From positions 1 through 64,000 of the forward strand of contig NZ_CP090898.1 of the NCBI RefSeq assembly GCF_023078835.1: a stretch of DNA of 64,000 bases, read 5' to 3'. The notes beneath the pieces were generated by a model. It was given only the letters and a program-made list of their open reading frames with translations, did no database searches and was not told where the DNA came from. The position numbers were made by a program, and so were the translations under genes. This stretch comes from Synechococcus sp. NB0720_010 (GTDB lineage Bacteria > Cyanobacteriota > Cyanobacteriia > PCC-6307 > Cyanobiaceae). This document shows positions 17,235-26,171 of the stretch, in pieces. Each line of letters starts with the position of its first letter. Position 1 is the first letter of the stretch.

Positions 17235-17831
17235 ATGCGATCTGGCACGCCCCAGCCGATCTTGGTGATTGCCAGTGGCAACCCCTACAAGGTGGCCGAG
17301 ATCCAAGCGATGCTCGATGCCGTTGAGCTCGAGGTGCGTCAGCAGCCCGAGGGACTCGAGATCGAAGAAACGGGTACCACCTATCTCGAGAACGCTCGGC
17401 TGAAGGCCTGCAGCGTGGCCCGGCTCACGGGCCAGTGGGCCCTGGCTGATGACTCTGGTTTGGAGGTTGATGCCCTGGGTGGTGCGCCTGGGCTGTATTC
17501 CGCCCGCTATGCCTCCACCGATCCCGAGCGCATTCAACGCCTACTGGAGGAACTGGGAATGACCCCCTACCGCAGCGGCAGCTTTAACAGCGCCATGGTG
17601 CTCTCCGATCCCGAGGGCAATCCTGTGCTCGAGTCCCAGGGGATCTGCCGCGGCGAGATTCTCAGTAGCCCGCAGGGGCAAGGGGGCGGCTATGACCCGA
17701 TCTTCTGGGTGCGGGAAGCAGGACTGACCTATGCCCAGATGGGGCAACACCTCAAGGACAAACTGGGCTCCCGGGGTAAAGCGGCCCGTGCCTTGGCCCC
17801 GGGGTTGATGCAGATCTTCGGTCTGCGCTGA
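17235..17831 (+). CDS. rdgB: Non-canonical purine NTP pyrophosphatase (RdgB/HAM1)
   Basis: This enzyme hydrolyses dITP, XTP and related deaminated purine triphosphates to monophosphates, keeping them out of nucleic acids. The 198-residue protein shows the substrate motif SGNPYKVAEI near residue 14, LADDSGLEVDALGGAPGLYS near residue 75 and the C-terminal GYDPIFW and MGQHLKDKLGSRGKA motifs. I chose the ATG at 17235 because the reading frame upstream has no family similarity. The HAM1 gene is a constant neighbour of the carboxysome operon in marine picocyanobacteria. Here it is separated from csoS1A by sbtAB and converges on csoS1D. Confidence 0.95.
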   Translation: MRSGTPQPILVIASGNPYKVAEIQAMLDAVELEVRQQPEGLEIEETGTTYLENARLKACSVARLTGQWALADDSGLEVDALGGAPGLYSARYASTDPERIQRLLEELGMTPYRSGSFNSAMVLSDPEGNPVLESQGICRGEILSSPQGQGGGYDPIFWVREAGLTYAQMGQHLKDKLGSRGKAARALAPGLMQIFGLR

Positions 17832-17832
17832 C

Positions 17833-18627
17833 TCAGCGGGCAGAGCGCCGGTTGATTTGCTCGACGGCCCGCATCGCAGCAGCAGCAGCTTCGTTGACGT
17901 CCCCTTCCCAGCCGGCCAGGGTCAGTCGGCCGAAGGCGCCGACGGCCTTGACGTCGACCACGGTGATGTTGCTGGACTTTTCCGCTTCGTTGGCGGCCAG
18001 CAGGACATAGCCGGCCGGTTCGGTCTCCAGGATGAACATGCTCATGCCGGCCTGAATCATCGAGCCGCGCCGGTTCTGACGGTTGATCAGCACGGCGTGG
18101 TCGGGGGTGATCGCCCGGATGACCTCGGTCCAGGTCACGCTGCAGCGGGTGCGCTGCTCGACGCTGCTGCCGATGGCTTCAAGGACGACATCGCCGGAGT
18201 GGAGCACATTGCTCTGGTCGCGGTGATACAGCGCGAGGGAGCCAAAGGCCCGCTCCACGATCATCTGGCCCAGGCGCACCGTGCTGGCTTTGAGGGCGAT
18301 GTCCGTCACCCGGTGCACGGCCATGCCAGGGGAGACCTCAAGCCAGAGGCAGGCATCGCCTGGGATGGGCAGGAAGCCCTGGCTCACCGTCCCCATGTAG
18401 GTGGCGAGTTGGGGCTGGAGTGAATCGAGAAAGACGTAGGTCCGCAGCTCGATGGATTCGACTGCGCTGGCCTGGCTGACCAGCCGCGCTTCGCTGTCGG
18501 TCGTGATGACACAGCTGGCGGCCGATGGGTGCAGCTCATCCAAAGAGGTGCCGCTGCCGCTGAATCCCAGGTCGGTGCCAGTGATCTGCACCGATGCAGT
18601 TCGTCGCCTGGGATTGCGTTCAATCAA
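17833..18627 (-). CDS. csoS1D: Carboxysome shell protein CsoS1D (tandem BMC domain)
   Basis: A 264-residue tandem BMC shell protein whose trimers stack into a double layer with a gated pore thought to pass larger metabolites such as RuBP. Residues about 55-150 ([40 protein letters not shown]) form the first BMC domain. Residues about 155-255 ([45 protein letters not shown]) form the second. The N-terminal 50 residues are an extension typical of CsoS1D. The start is uncertain: TTG at 18627 is the first codon in frame, and a GTG lies 12 codons inside. It is outside the main operon but next to rdgB, as in other alpha-cyanobacteria. Confidence 0.93.
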   Translation of the reverse strand: MIERNPRRRTASVQITGTDLGFSGSGTSLDELHPSAASCVITTDSEARLVSQASAVESIELRTYVFLDSLQPQLATYMGTVSQGFLPIPGDACLWLEVSPGMAVHRVTDIALKASTVRLGQMIVERAFGSLALYHRDQSNVLHSGDVVLEAIGSSVEQRTRCSVTWTEVIRAITPDHAVLINRQNRRGSMIQAGMSMFILETEPAGYVLLAANEAEKSSNITVVDVKAVGAFGRLTLAGWEGDVNEAAAAAMRAVEQINRRSAR

Positions 18628-18805
18628 GGGGTCGGGCTGCTCCCTACAGACGTTGAGGTCCTCTGCTGGTCAGCGGGAGGAGCGCGGCGATCTTACCGCT
18701 CTACCGCTGTGTTTCCGCACGATGACCTGGGCGCAAAACGGTGGCGAAGGCCACAACCGCTCTGGGAGGCCTGGCTAACACGGCTTCATTCGCGGTGCGT
18801 TGGCC

Positions 18806-19114
18806 ATGCTCACACCGTCCACCAGGCTCCGTCTTCAGAACATCGTCCACCGCATTGGCGCCGACCAGGCGGTGTCGTTGCAGGAACGCATCTACCTCCA
18901 AAAATTTGCCGATCGCGACCATGCCGTAGCGGCTTGGTTGCGCCAGGCCCGGCGCCGCCAGCAGGCCGCCTCCAGTCAGGGGCTCGATCGCTTGATGGCG
19001 GAATTGGATTTGGGCGAGGTGGACCCTGGAGCGGCCTTCCGGCCTGATCCGGAGGATCCAGGCGATCTCGGTGATTGGTTTGGACAGGCCCCGGATTGGT
19101 TGCGCCGCAGTTGA
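18806..19114 (+). CDS. Small conserved-looking hypothetical protein near csoS1D
   Basis: A 102-residue soluble protein that I do not recognise. It has a helical, Arg/Gln-rich N-terminal half (STRLRLQNIVHRIGAD, VAAWLRQARRRQQAA) and an acidic, Pro-rich tail (FRPDPEDPGDLGDWFGQAPDWL). There are no cysteines and no membrane segment. I use the ATG at 18806; a TTG lies two codons upstream and no strong ribosome site is seen for either. The gene is divergent from csoS1D across 178 nt and precedes another unknown gene in the same direction. Codon usage matches the neighbours. A carboxysome link is only positional. Confidence 0.6.
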   Translation: MLTPSTRLRLQNIVHRIGADQAVSLQERIYLQKFADRDHAVAAWLRQARRRQQAASSQGLDRLMAELDLGEVDPGAAFRPDPEDPGDLGDWFGQAPDWLRRS

Positions 19115-19187
19115 TGTCCGCCGGTCTCTGGGGTCTTGCGCCCCGGGCGAGAGCCGGTACCGTCCGGCCATCCCTGCAGGACTGCCC

Positions 19188-19622
19188 GTGGCTGCTAAGC
19201 GCTCTGCCCCTTCTGCCTCCGCGAAGGGCGCTGCTCCCGTTCAAGACGGCGGCGATCTCAATGCTGACCAGGCTTTGGCTCTGGTCAGCATGAGCCTGAT
19301 GCAGAAGCTTGCGGCCCAAGGGCAGCCCCCCTGGGTCTGGAACGAGTCCGAGGACGGTGGCGCCTGTGATGTCGCCTCCCTGCGCCAGCGCCTGGAGCTC
19401 ACCCAGTTGGCTCTGCAAACGGGTGCGCCCCTGTCGACGGCAGAGGTGACTTATTTGATGGGTGCCCGTCCCGGCAGCGCCGAGGTGGAGCGGGGCGGCC
19501 TGCGGGCTAGGCGCATCAGCCGCAATGTCTGGAAACTGGGCCAAACCGCTGGTGGCGAGGAGCGCCGGGGTGAGGTCACCAGCTTCGCCAGCTTCAATGA
19601 TGGCCGCCGTCGCTTCGGTTGA
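19188..19622 (+). CDS. Hypothetical protein, cyanobacterial type
   Basis: A 144-residue protein that I cannot name. A Lys/Ala/Ser-rich N-terminus is followed by a helical region DADQALALVSMSLMQKLAAQ-like near residues 25-45. Then come LRQRLELTQLALQTGAPLSTAEVTYLMGARP, which resembles a helix-turn-helix-sized helical unit, and a basic C-terminus LRARRISRNVWKLG. I chose the GTG at 19188 because TGCAGG lies seven bases upstream; the frame continues further up without a good site. Its stop abuts the stop of the next, convergent gene at 19623. A DNA-binding role is possible but unproven. Confidence 0.65.
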   Translation: MAAKRSAPSASAKGAAPVQDGGDLNADQALALVSMSLMQKLAAQGQPPWVWNESEDGGACDVASLRQRLELTQLALQTGAPLSTAEVTYLMGARPGSAEVERGGLRARRISRNVWKLGQTAGGEERRGEVTSFASFNDGRRRFG

Positions 19623-20021
19623 TCAGGGCAACTCGCCGCCTGCGCTGATCTCTTGATCCCAGGCGGCGATCAGCTGGTTTTTCAGCGCTTCGCTCTGTTC
19701 TAGGGCGATCTCCAGTCCCCCCCACCAGTTGATCAAGGCCACGGGGACGGGCATGGCATTGCACTCCAGTTCATAGGACTGGATTTGCTCTTCAGCATCG
19801 ATCAGGACGCAGATGCTGAACTCCAAGAGCCCGTTGGACCACGGGTGGAGTGAAACGGTCGTCACTGGGCCCAGGTCAATGCTCCACCAGGGGCAATTGG
19901 GCGTGACTTTCGGAACCCCGGCGGGAAGGTCAAGCTTGGCCCACCCCCGCAGCACCAGTTGTTCCAGTAGGTCGTTGAGGCTCGAGCGCATGGACTCCCC
20001 CGGATGGGGTGTCTTTGTCAT
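19623..20021 (-). CDS. Hypothetical protein, cyanobacterial type
   Basis: A 132-residue soluble protein without a recognised domain. It contains a short helical segment (SLNDLLEQLVLRGWAKLD), then a strand-rich core with CPWWSIDLGPVTTVSLHPW and ELECNAMPVPVALINWWGG, and ends in a helix rich in Glu and Ala. The ATG at 20021 is used; an internal ATG at 19991 (MRSSLNDLL) is an equally good start. It converges with the preceding gene (adjacent stops) and is divergent from the KimA-like gene, whose GTG start is 67 nt away. No function can be proposed from sequence. Confidence 0.6.
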   Translation of the reverse strand: MTKTPHPGESMRSSLNDLLEQLVLRGWAKLDLPAGVPKVTPNCPWWSIDLGPVTTVSLHPWSNGLLEFSICVLIDAEEQIQSYELECNAMPVPVALINWWGGLEIALEQSEALKNQLIAAWDQEISAGGELP

Positions 20022-20088
20022 GGCACGGCCCATGGGCTGCCAGCAAGGGCAGATCGGGCCATGGTGAGGCCAGCCGCGCGCCACAGGG

Positions 20089-21939
20089 GTGCTTTCGTTT
20101 GCCCGTCGTCTTTTGGGGCGTCCTCTGCTGCGCAGGGAATCGGATGCGCAGCGCCTGCCGAGCCTGATTGCGCTGCCGATCCTCTCCTCGGATGCCCTCT
20201 CCTCGGTGGCCTATGCGACCGAGGCCGCCCTGGGGGTGTTGCTTCTGGCCGGCAGCGGTGCCCTTGGTCTGTCCCTGCCGATCACGGCCTGCATCGTCGG
20301 CTTGATCGCGATTGTGGTGCTCTCCTATCGCCAGGCGATTGAGGCCTACCCCGAGGGGGGAGGCTCCTATGTGGTCGCCCGGGAGAACCTCGGCGCCTGG
20401 GCGGGGTTGGTGGCGGCGTCGGCATTGCTGGTGGATTACACCCTGACCGCCGCGGTGAGTCTGATGGCGGCGGCCCAGGCCCTGAGCTCCCTGCTTCCAG
20501 GGCTGCTGGCCCATGAGACCAGCCTCTCTCTGCTGCTGTTGGCACTGGTGGGTTGGGCCAATTTGCGGGGGCTGAAGGAGGCCGGCCGCCTGTTTGTTGT
20601 GCCGACCTACTCCTTTGTGGTGATGGTCGCGCTGCTGGCCCTGTTTGGTCTGCAGAACATCGTGTTTGCCCATGGCTTTCGCCCGGATGCAGCGCCGGCG
20701 ATCGCTGCCCTGGAGCCCTTGGGCCTGTTCTTGATTCTTCGGGCCTTCAGCGCCGGTTGCTCGGCGATGACCGGTATTGAGGCGATTGCCAACGGGGTGA
20801 AGGTGTTCCGTGAGCCCTCGGCCCGCCGGGCCCAGGCCACGCTGCTGGTGATGGGGGTGTTGCTGGCGCTGCTGTTCCTGGCCGTCAGCGGTTTGGCCTA
20901 TCTCTACGGGATTGCCCCCAATCCCGATCGCACCGTTCTGGCCCAGATCGGTCTGCGGGTGTTCGGTCCCGGCAATCCTCTCTATTGGTTCCTGCAGATC
21001 AGCACGTTGTTGATCTTGGGCTTGGCGGCAAACACCGCCTTCGCTGGATTCCCGCGGCTGGCGGCACTGCTGGCCAAGGACCGCTACCTGCCTCGCCAGA
21101 TGGCTTGGTTGGGGGATCGTCTGGTGTTCCAGAACGGCATCGGCCTATTGCTGCTGGTCTCAGCCCTGGTGATCGTGGTCTGCCGCGGCAACACCAATGT
21201 CGCGATCAACCTCTATGCCTTGGGGGTGTTCCTGGCCTTCACCCTGTCCCAGGCGGGCCTGGTCAAGCACTGGTGGGTGCGGCGGGGCCAGGGGTGGAGC
21301 AACCGCCTAGCGCTGAACGCTCTCGGGGCGTTCACCACCGGGGTGGTGTTTGCCGTGATTGTCGTCAGCAAATTTGACGAGGGCGCCTGGATCGTGGTGC
21401 TGCTTCTCCCCCTGCTGGTCTGGGGCTTGGCCGGCATTGGGCGCCGCTACAAGCGGGTCTATGAGGCGATTGAGCTGAAACCAGGGGAGGACTGCTCAGT
21501 CCCCTGGCCAGATCGGCGCGATCCCTTGGAGAACCAGAGCATCGTTTGGTTGGCCTCCTGGAGCCGTCCGACCCTGGAGGCCCTGCGCTACGCGGCCCAA
21601 GTGTCTGATCGCGTGATCGGCGTCTGGGTCTGTGAACCCGAGGACGATTTCGAGGCCTTGCGCCTGCGCTGGCATCGACTGGTGGGCGATGCGCCTCAAT
21701 TTGAGTTGCGCCTGCTGGAGAGTCCCTTCGCCTCCTTGATCGATCCCTTTGCCCAGTTCGTGGCCGAGGAGGAGGCCCGCTGCCCAGGGAGTCAATTCAC
21801 GATCGTGATGCCCATGGCGATCCCCAGGCGCCGTTTTGATCATCTGCTGCTCAACCAGCGCGGCTTGAACATGCGGGAGGCCCTCAATGCTCAACACAGC
21901 CGCGTTTTTACCCTCGTTCGCTACTTCCCGCCTGCCTAG
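20089..21939 (+). CDS. APC-superfamily transporter, KimA/YdaO-like potassium importer
   Basis: A 616-residue membrane protein with about twelve hydrophobic segments followed by a soluble C-terminal domain of about 150 residues. The N-terminal motif LPILSSDALSSVAYATEAAL and YRQAIEAYPEGGGSYVVA match the KimA (YdaO) branch of the APC superfamily. In Bacillus subtilis this branch is a high-affinity K+/H+ symporter controlled by c-di-AMP. The cytoplasmic tail (VWLASWSRPTLEALRYAAQ, VGDAPQFELRLLESPF) resembles a USP-like fold. The start is a GTG at 20089. The stop overlaps the bioA stop by four bases. An amino-acid permease is the alternative; the DALSSVAYATE motif favours KimA. Confidence 0.82.
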   Translation: MLSFARRLLGRPLLRRESDAQRLPSLIALPILSSDALSSVAYATEAALGVLLLAGSGALGLSLPITACIVGLIAIVVLSYRQAIEAYPEGGGSYVVARENLGAWAGLVAASALLVDYTLTAAVSLMAAAQALSSLLPGLLAHETSLSLLLLALVGWANLRGLKEAGRLFVVPTYSFVVMVALLALFGLQNIVFAHGFRPDAAPAIAALEPLGLFLILRAFSAGCSAMTGIEAIANGVKVFREPSARRAQATLLVMGVLLALLFLAVSGLAYLYGIAPNPDRTVLAQIGLRVFGPGNPLYWFLQISTLLILGLAANTAFAGFPRLAALLAKDRYLPRQMAWLGDRLVFQNGIGLLLLVSALVIVVCRGNTNVAINLYALGVFLAFTLSQAGLVKHWWVRRGQGWSNRLALNALGAFTTGVVFAVIVVSKFDEGAWIVVLLLPLLVWGLAGIGRRYKRVYEAIELKPGEDCSVPWPDRRDPLENQSIVWLASWSRPTLEALRYAAQVSDRVIGVWVCEPEDDFEALRLRWHRLVGDAPQFELRLLESPFASLIDPFAQFVAEEEARCPGSQFTIVMPMAIPRRRFDHLLLNQRGLNMREALNAQHSRVFTLVRYFPPA

Positions 21940-23204
21940 AGGGCATCGAGGCAAGACTGCAGGGCGCCGTAGCAGCGCTCCAGTTGGTCGGTGCTGGTGC
22001 AGAGCGGGGGCAAGAGATAGACGACGTTGCCCAGCGGCCGCAGGTAGACGCCTTGATCGATGCAGTGGCGCTGAACCGTTTTCCCAATCGGATTGAGATA
22101 ACTGGTCTGGCCAGCGTCCAGCTCAAAGGCCGCCACGGTTCCTGTGCAGCGAGGCCGAAGCACCTTGGGGTGCTGGGCGAGGGCCGCCAGGTGGGGGGTG
22201 TGGCGCGCCTCAAAGTCCCGGTAACGCTCGGGGTTGGCCTCCAGCAGATCGAGGCTGGCCAGAGCAGCGGCACAACCGAGGGGATTGGCGGTGAAGCTGT
22301 GGCCGTGGAAGAAGGTTGCCGTGGGTTCGCTGTCGCTGATGAAGCCGGCGTAGATCCGTTCACTGGCCAAGGTCACGGCCATCGGTAAAAAACCAGCGGT
22401 GAGACCTTTGGAGAGGGCCACAAGATCCGGCCGAATCCCGGCCCGTTGGCAGGCGAACAGTGCTCCCGTCCGGCCAAAGCCGGTCATCACTTCATCGGCA
22501 ATCAGCAGGGCTCCACTGGCTTGCACTTGTTCGGCGACTGCTTTTAGAAACTCCGGCCGCACCATGCGCATCCCTGCGGCCCCCTGGATCAAGGGCTCGA
22601 CAATCAGGGCTGCGGTGGGTGTTTGAAGCGCCTCCCTGAGGGCCGCGAGGGCGGCCTCCTCCCGCTCCTCCACCTGCTCGTCACCCCAGTGGGTGGCGGG
22701 CCAGGGAAGTCGGGTGACATCGAAGAGCAGCTCCTCGAAGGCTTCGGTGAAGACCGAGCGATCCCCCACGGCCATCGCTCCAAAGGTGTCGCCGTGATAG
22801 GCCCCCTCGAAGGCGATCAGTTGGCGGCGTTCACTGCGCTGATTGCGCCACCACTGCCAGGCCATCTTCAAGGCGACCTCAACGGCACTGGAGCCGTTGT
22901 CGGAGAAAAACAAGCGCTCGAGGCCGCTCAAGGCGCTGAGGCGGCTGGCGAGTTCTTCCGCAGGGCTGTGGCTGAAGTTGGCAAAGATGACCTGCTCCAG
23001 CTGCTGCGCCTGGTGGCCGATGGCTTCAGCAACGCTGGGTTCGGCGTGGCCATGGAGGGTGACCCACCAACTGCTGATGGCATCAATCAGCTCCCTGCCG
23101 TCTTCGAGCTGAAGAACGGAACCCTGGGCTCTCACCACCCGAGCCGGCGCGTCGCTGCGCGCCACTTGGGTGATGGGATGCCAGAGATGGGGATGCCAGG
23201 CCAT
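21936..23204 (-). CDS. bioA: Adenosylmethionine--8-amino-7-oxononanoate aminotransferase BioA
   Basis: A PLP enzyme of biotin synthesis that converts KAPA to DAPA using S-adenosylmethionine as amino donor. The 422-residue class III aminotransferase has WHPITQVARSDAP near the start, the cofactor region FSDNGSSAVEVALKMAWQ and GAYHGDTFGAMAVGD, the IADEVMTGFGRTG aspartate segment, and the PLP lysine in ALSKGLTAGFLPMAVTL. It reads away from the BicA-like gene with 3 nt between that stop and this start, so the two minus-strand genes may share a transcript. No other bio genes are in the window. Confidence 0.96.
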   Translation of the reverse strand: MAWHPHLWHPITQVARSDAPARVVRAQGSVLQLEDGRELIDAISSWWVTLHGHAEPSVAEAIGHQAQQLEQVIFANFSHSPAEELASRLSALSGLERLFFSDNGSSAVEVALKMAWQWWRNQRSERRQLIAFEGAYHGDTFGAMAVGDRSVFTEAFEELLFDVTRLPWPATHWGDEQVEEREEAALAALREALQTPTAALIVEPLIQGAAGMRMVRPEFLKAVAEQVQASGALLIADEVMTGFGRTGALFACQRAGIRPDLVALSKGLTAGFLPMAVTLASERIYAGFISDSEPTATFFHGHSFTANPLGCAAALASLDLLEANPERYRDFEARHTPHLAALAQHPKVLRPRCTGTVAAFELDAGQTSYLNPIGKTVQRHCIDQGVYLRPLGNVVYLLPPLCTSTDQLERCYGALQSCLDAL

Positions 23205-23207
23205 GGA

Positions 23208-24896
23208 TCAGGTGATGGCGCTGACGGCCTGTTGCAGAGCCAGGCGACGGTCCAGGCCGGTGCGCTCCGCGGGGAGTTTCTTGTAGAGCCCCAGCTTCTC
23301 GAGGCGGCGCTTGGTGGTTCCGCTCGCCCCGACCACAAAGACCTCGCGGCCCTTCTCGATCGCTTCCTCCACGGCGTTCTCCACCGCCAGGGCTGCCGTG
23401 ACGCCGAGGTGAGAGACCTCAGTTAGGTCAAAGACGACGGCGCGGCAGTCACCAATGGCGTTGTGCTCGCGGCCGATCGCCTTGGCGACGCCGAAGATCA
23501 TCGCCCCGTTGAGTTGGAAGAGCAGGACCTGACCGCGGGCGGCGTCGAGGAGTTGACGCTCTTCATCACTGATCTCGAGGTCGCCGTCACCGGTGCTGAT
23601 CGACTTGACGCTCTTGCTCTGCAGGGCGCTCATCTTGTCGATCGTGAGGATGTTGGCGATGAAGACGCCCACGCCCACGGCGGCGATCAGATCCACGAGG
23701 ACCGTGAGGGCGATCACCAAATACATGATCAGTGCGCCGCTGATCGAGATGCGGTGAGCGCGCCTGATGAAGCCCCAGTCGACGATGTCGACACCCACCT
23801 TCAGGGCGATGCCCGCGAGGACGGCCTGGGGGATCTGGGCGGCGACGCCGGTGAGGGCGAGGATCACCACCATCAGGATCAGGGCCCGGCTGATGCCAGA
23901 GAGGGCACTGCGGCCGCCGCTCTGAATGTTGACCACGGTGCCCATGGTGGCGCCGGCGCCGGGCAGGCCACCGAAGAGGCCGGAGGCGAGGTTGCCGAGG
24001 CCCTGACCGATGAGTTCTTTATTGGAGTTGTGCTCGGTGCGGGTGATGCTGTCGGCCACCACCGAGGTCAACAGGGCATCGATGCAGCCCAGCATGCCCA
24101 GCACGGCTGCGTCGACAAACATCAACTGCAATTCGCCCAGCTCAAAGTGGGGAATCTGCAGAGCGGGGAAGCCGGAAGCGATCTCGCCGATGCGGCGAAT
24201 CTCCTCGCCTCCACCGCCGCCCAGGACGGTGATCGAGAGCAGCGTCCCCACCACCAGGGCAATCAGCTGGGGTGGGGCCACTTTTTTGACGGCCGCCGGG
24301 GTCAACCAGAGGATGGCCATCGTCACCACGGCCAGGCTGATCTCGGTGGGCCGGGCGTTGGCGAGCAGCTGGGGCAAGTTGTTGAGGGTGCCCATGACGC
24401 CGCCCTTCGGGCTGGCCTGACCGAGGAAGGGTCCCAGCTGCAGGATGATCAGGATCAGGCCGATCCCACTCATGAAGCCCGAGATGACCGTGTAGGGCAT
24501 CTGGGTGATGTAGCGACCGAGCCGCAGCAGACCGAAGGCGATCTGGAAGAGGCCGGCCAGCATCACAACGGTGAAGGCCATGGCGAGCCCGTGCTCGGGA
24601 TTGCGGGCCGTCAAGCTCGCGATCACGGCCGTCATCACCACGGTCATGGGACCGGTGGGTTCGGAGATCAGGCTGGGGGTTCCGCCAAAGAGGGCTGCGA
24701 ACAGGCCCACCAGCACCGCACCCCAGAGGCCGGCCGCTGCCCCGGCTCCTGAGGCGACGCCGAAGGCCAGGGCCATCGGTAGGGCGATCACAGCGGCCGT
24801 GACGCCGCCAAAGAGATCCCCTTTGATGTTGTTGGTGCTGATCTGATTCAGCAGGCGAAAACTTGACGCACGTTGGGACGTCGACGCCGGGGTCAT
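23208..24896 (-). CDS. bicA: SulP-family anion transporter, BicA-like bicarbonate importer
   Basis: A 562-residue SulP transporter with a membrane domain of about 12-14 segments and a C-terminal STAS domain from about residue 440. Landmarks are IKGDLFGGVTAAVIALPMALAFG, SLISEPTGPMTVVMTAVIAS, ARAL-free GLGNLASGLFGGLPGAGATMG, and in the STAS domain VLLFQLNGAMIFGVAKAI and VVFDLTEVSHLGVTAALA. The length and N-terminus are close to BicA, the low-affinity, high-flux sodium-dependent bicarbonate transporter. The carboxysome locus 6 kb away supports that choice. Sulfate or another anion is possible. I chose the ATG at 24896; the open frame upstream lacks similarity. Confidence 0.85.
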   Translation of the reverse strand: MTPASTSQRASSFRLLNQISTNNIKGDLFGGVTAAVIALPMALAFGVASGAGAAAGLWGAVLVGLFAALFGGTPSLISEPTGPMTVVMTAVIASLTARNPEHGLAMAFTVVMLAGLFQIAFGLLRLGRYITQMPYTVISGFMSGIGLILIILQLGPFLGQASPKGGVMGTLNNLPQLLANARPTEISLAVVTMAILWLTPAAVKKVAPPQLIALVVGTLLSITVLGGGGGEEIRRIGEIASGFPALQIPHFELGELQLMFVDAAVLGMLGCIDALLTSVVADSITRTEHNSNKELIGQGLGNLASGLFGGLPGAGATMGTVVNIQSGGRSALSGISRALILMVVILALTGVAAQIPQAVLAGIALKVGVDIVDWGFIRRAHRISISGALIMYLVIALTVLVDLIAAVGVGVFIANILTIDKMSALQSKSVKSISTGDGDLEISDEERQLLDAARGQVLLFQLNGAMIFGVAKAIGREHNAIGDCRAVVFDLTEVSHLGVTAALAVENAVEEAIEKGREVFVVGASGTTKRRLEKLGLYKKLPAERTGLDRRLALQQAVSAIT

Positions 24897-25005
24897 GACC
24901 ACTGTCAATGGGGCCAAAACGCTACGTCTGAGCCGAATCGATTGGGGCTTTGCCGGCAGGGCGTTAGCGAATCGGTCATCCTGAGCCCAGGACTTTGCGC
25001 GAGCC

Positions 25006-26115
25006 ATGGGCGAGCCCACACCCCTGGCGTTCCTGGAGGCCAGCTTTGAGCGGGAAGCCCGCCTGGATCAGTCCTATGTGGTGCTCACCGTTGCGGCGAG
25101 CCTGATCGCCACCCTGGGACTGTTGGCGGACAGCGCCGCGGTGGTGATCGGGGCGATGTTGATTGCCCCCTGGATCCTGCCCCTGCGCAGTGCTTCCTTC
25201 GCGATCCTGGAGGGACGACTGGCCCTGGTGGGCCGTGCGTTGCTGACCCTGGCCGTGGGCGTCGGCATCACGGTGCTGACCTCAGCGGCCCTGGGTTGGG
25301 TGGCCAACCTGCCAGTCCTGGGCGATGAGGTCCTGGGGCGCACCACGCCGAACCTGCTGGATTTGGGCATTGCTTTGGTGGCGGGATCGATCGCGACCTA
25401 CGGCCGCCTCAAGCCGGAGGCGGTGTCATCCGTTGCAGGCACGGCGATTGCGGTGGCCTTGGTGCCTCCGGTCTGTGTCCTGGGCCTGTTGCTGTCGCTT
25501 CAGCAGTGGGAACCGGCCAGGGGAGCAGCCCTGCTGTTTGCCGCCAACCTGCTGGGCATTCTTTCGGGGGGATTGCTCACCTTGGTGGCCACCCAGGCGA
25601 GCCTGCGCCAGCAGCTCTTCCGCAGTCAGATGGGTCTGGTGAGCCTGCTCCTGACGGGACTGCTGCTGATTCCGCTGACCGGTGGCTTTGTGACGCTGCT
25701 GGGACAAGCCCAACAGCGTCAGGCCCTTCAGGAGGTGGAGCGGGCCATCACCGAGAGCCTGCGCCAACGCACCATCACCTTGGGGCGGGATTCGGAATTG
25801 ACGGACGTCAAGATCGATTGGACGCAAAACCCCCCCTTGATCAAGGCGGCGGTGCGGGTGAGTCGCCCCAACCTGCCCACCCCGAAACAGGTTGCGGCTG
25901 TTCAGGACTTCATCAACAAGACGCAAAAGTTCCGCTACCGCCTTTTGGTCCAGCGGGTCTCCATTGACGTGATCGGCCCTGAGACCGAACCCAACCCCGA
26001 ACCCACCCCCGTGGAAGAACCCCAAGAGGTGGTTCCAGAGAAAGCTGAGCCGGCCGGCATCACCCCTGCTCCAGCGGTCGCCCCGCCGCCCGCGGCTCCG
26101 GCCGTGCCGGGGTAA
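25006..26115 (+). CDS. DUF389 membrane protein
   Basis: A 369-residue protein of the DUF389 family (function unknown). Six to seven hydrophobic segments occupy residues about 22-230, including SYVVLTVAASLIATLGLLADSAAVVIGAMLIAPWILPL and ALVPPVCVLGLLLSL. These are followed by a soluble part with a predicted strand region (RTITLGRDSELTDVKIDW). The C-terminal 45 residues form a Pro/Glu/Ala-rich low-complexity tail (TEPNPEPTPVEEPQEV). It is divergent from the BicA-like gene with 109 nt between and reads toward the CaCA exchanger 56 nt downstream. No substrate can be assigned. Confidence 0.85.
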   Translation: MGEPTPLAFLEASFEREARLDQSYVVLTVAASLIATLGLLADSAAVVIGAMLIAPWILPLRSASFAILEGRLALVGRALLTLAVGVGITVLTSAALGWVANLPVLGDEVLGRTTPNLLDLGIALVAGSIATYGRLKPEAVSSVAGTAIAVALVPPVCVLGLLLSLQQWEPARGAALLFAANLLGILSGGLLTLVATQASLRQQLFRSQMGLVSLLLTGLLLIPLTGGFVTLLGQAQQRQALQEVERAITESLRQRTITLGRDSELTDVKIDWTQNPPLIKAAVRVSRPNLPTPKQVAAVQDFINKTQKFRYRLLVQRVSIDVIGPETEPNPEPTPVEEPQEVVPEKAEPAGITPAPAVAPPPAAPAVPG

Positions 26116-26171
26116 CGGCCTGAAGACATTTCGGCTGTTCTGTGCACAATTGGGCCAGTCCGCTGCTGGCC

